A stretch of 5,618 nt of DNA from an uncultured Eubacteriales bacterium (GTDB lineage: Bacteria > Bacillota_A > Clostridia > Oscillospirales > Oscillospiraceae). The translations under genes and the position numbers were made by a program. This document shows, piece after piece, positions 4,884 through 5,618 of the stretch. The stretch covers positions 1-5,618 of the forward strand of contig CATJRT010000280.1 in the NCBI GenBank assembly GCA_949742895.1, given 5' to 3'. Below the pieces are notes generated by a model. The model was not told where the DNA came from, made no database searches, and saw only the letters and a program-made list of their open reading frames with translations. Each line of letters begins with the position of its first letter. The stretch's first letter is position 1.

Positions 4884-5516
4884 ATGGATGACCGGCTGCT
4901 TGCAATGTGCGAGCTTTCTAATGATCTGCTCTTTCATAAGATACCGCCCCAGCGGCTGGCCTATTATGTGGACCGCTCCCTACAGGCAGGGCGCGAATGT
5001 GCCCAGCTGTTTGCCGGTACTCCGGTGCAGAAGCTCTACGAGCAGTACGGCCTTTCCATCCATTACTCCGGAAGCGGGAAGCACGGCTATGGCGTGATTC
5101 TGCGGGGCCAGTCGGTGATGGGGCCAGACGGGTGCAGCGTGGAGGTCTACCAGGACTCGATCCGTGAGCTGGCTGCCCACAGTGCCTGGGAAGGGACCGT
5201 ACTCTCCCCAGCGGAGGCGCTGAACGTCCACCTGGCTCACGAGTTCTTCCATATTTGGGAATACCGCGAGGGCCGCTCCATTGTGGAGGAGCTGGAGCCG
5301 GTCACCACCTTAACGCTCCTGGGCCTTCGCAGAACCGCACACATCAGCCGGTGCGGAGAAATCGCCGCCCACGCCTTTGCCAAAGCTCTGAATGGACTCC
5401 TGTTCCTGCCCAACTTTTACGACTACCTCTATCTGATAGATACAAACCAAATGACCTCTGCGGCGTTCCAATCGCTGACGGAGCGGATGGACGCCCTGCT
5501 CGGGTCTGCGGGATAG
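4884..5516 (+). CDS. Putative zinc metallopeptidase-like protein, HExxH motif (ImmA/IrrE-like), 210 aa
   Basis: Small, probably soluble protein; no signal peptide or membrane segment is evident. Its key motif is LAHEFFHIWEY, with HExxH at residues 119-123 (bases 5238-5252), which supplies two zinc-binding histidines and the catalytic glutamate in zincin metallopeptidases. Thirty-six residues later comes GEIAAHAFAKAL (158-169), where Glu159 could be the third zinc ligand. The pattern HE-x-x-H ... E-x-x-A-x-x-F-A-x-x-L ... LP resembles ImmA/IrrE (DUF955) peptidases, and the preceding part (about 55-90, YGLSIHYSG onward) could be the strand region before the active site. The IrrE-type helix-turn-helix partner is absent. 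It lies 20 nt after the HyuA-like gene, so co-expression is nearly certain. Possible roles, all inference: cleaving an amide or peptide bond in the HyuA product, or processing a protein of the pathway. ATG 4863 would give 217 aa. The ORF is convincing; the enzymatic role is not proven. Confidence 0.7.
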   Translation: MDDRLLAMCELSNDLLFHKIPPQRLAYYVDRSLQAGRECAQLFAGTPVQKLYEQYGLSIHYSGSGKHGYGVILRGQSVMGPDGCSVEVYQDSIRELAAHSAWEGTVLSPAEALNVHLAHEFFHIWEYREGRSIVEELEPVTTLTLLGLRRTAHISRCGEIAAHAFAKALNGLLFLPNFYDYLYLIDTNQMTSAAFQSLTERMDALLGSAG

Positions 5517-5561
5517 AAGAAAAGATTAACTATTAGAAGTCAACCCCTAAAATGAAGGGCG

Positions 5562-5618
5562 GTGGAAAAAGTTAAGATGATTCAAGAAGGGTATAGCAAA
5601 GCAGAGGTCCAGGAGGAC
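5562..5618 (+). CDS. Possible N-terminus of a next gene, cut by the right edge
   Basis: An open frame runs to the edge from GTG 5562 or ATG 5577. From the ATG it reads MIQEGYSKAEVQED. A GGTGG (5561-5565) lies 11 nt before the ATG, which is a weak and distant ribosome binding site. Alternatively this stretch is untranslated, and the AGGAGG at 5611-5616 is the ribosome binding site of a gene starting just outside the window. Both readings imply a further plus-strand gene about 50-110 nt after the HExxH protein. The product cannot be named. Confidence 0.3.
   Translation, partial: MEKVKMIQEGYSKAEVQED
5611..5616 (+). promoter_or_regulatory. AGGAGG at the right edge, possible ribosome binding site for a gene beyond the window
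   Basis: A full AGGAGG ends 2 nt before the edge, as expected 4-8 nt before a start codon lying outside. It could equally be Glu codons of the short open frame listed at 5562-5618. Confidence 0.35.

Noticed and set aside
2386..4905. 839-aa minus-strand open frame opposite the HyuA-like gene
   Set aside because: It is the antisense shadow of a well-supported gene with strong codon bias. The translation is rich in His, Gly, Val and Asp and has no family motifs or ribosome binding site.
5543..5559. CCCC...GGG in the 3' region as a terminator
   Set aside because: Only about three pairs can form and no T-run follows, so it is too weak to call.

Overview
The window looks like chromosomal DNA from a gut-type Clostridia (Oscillospirales/Flavonifractor-like Firmicute). 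This is inferred from strong GGAGG ribosome binding sites 6-8 nt before each start, GC-rich coding DNA with many C-ending codons, an AT-rich control region, and the gene types. No rRNA or other taxonomic marker is present, so the assignment is tentative. There are four complete genes, possible gene starts at both edges, and no sign of mobile elements, tRNAs or CRISPR.

Layout. 47-901 (minus) encodes an RpiR/MurR-family regulator whose sugar-phosphate-binding SIS motifs are degenerate. 902-1366 is a 465-bp divergent control region. It holds a good extended -10 promoter for the regulator on the minus strand. On the plus strand it holds an exceptionally strong promoter: an apparently complete UP element, TTGACA, a 17-bp spacer and TGA-TATTAT. 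Four TGTGCAA boxes, several inverted repeats and a hairpin just before the next ribosome binding site lie in the same region. 1367-2653 (plus) encodes a polytopic secondary transporter. 2731-4863 (plus) encodes a hydantoinase/oxoprolinase family (HyuA-like) ATP-dependent enzyme. 4884-5516 (plus) encodes a small HExxH protein resembling ImmA/IrrE-type zinc metallopeptidases. The three plus-strand genes lie head to tail (gaps of 77 and 20 nt) and probably form one operon. A 38-nt hairpin sits between the transporter and the HyuA-like gene.

Working model (inference). The regulator senses a small molecule and controls the divergent operon. The permease imports a compound such as a cyclic amide or amino-acid-derived lactam/hydantoin. 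The HyuA-like protein uses ATP to activate or open it, and the HExxH protein may hydrolyse a peptide or amide bond in the product, or process a protein partner. No HyuB-type subunit is seen in the window. The pairing of an orphan HyuA-like ATPase with a putative metallopeptidase is the least explained and most interesting part. The substrate cannot be read from the sequence.
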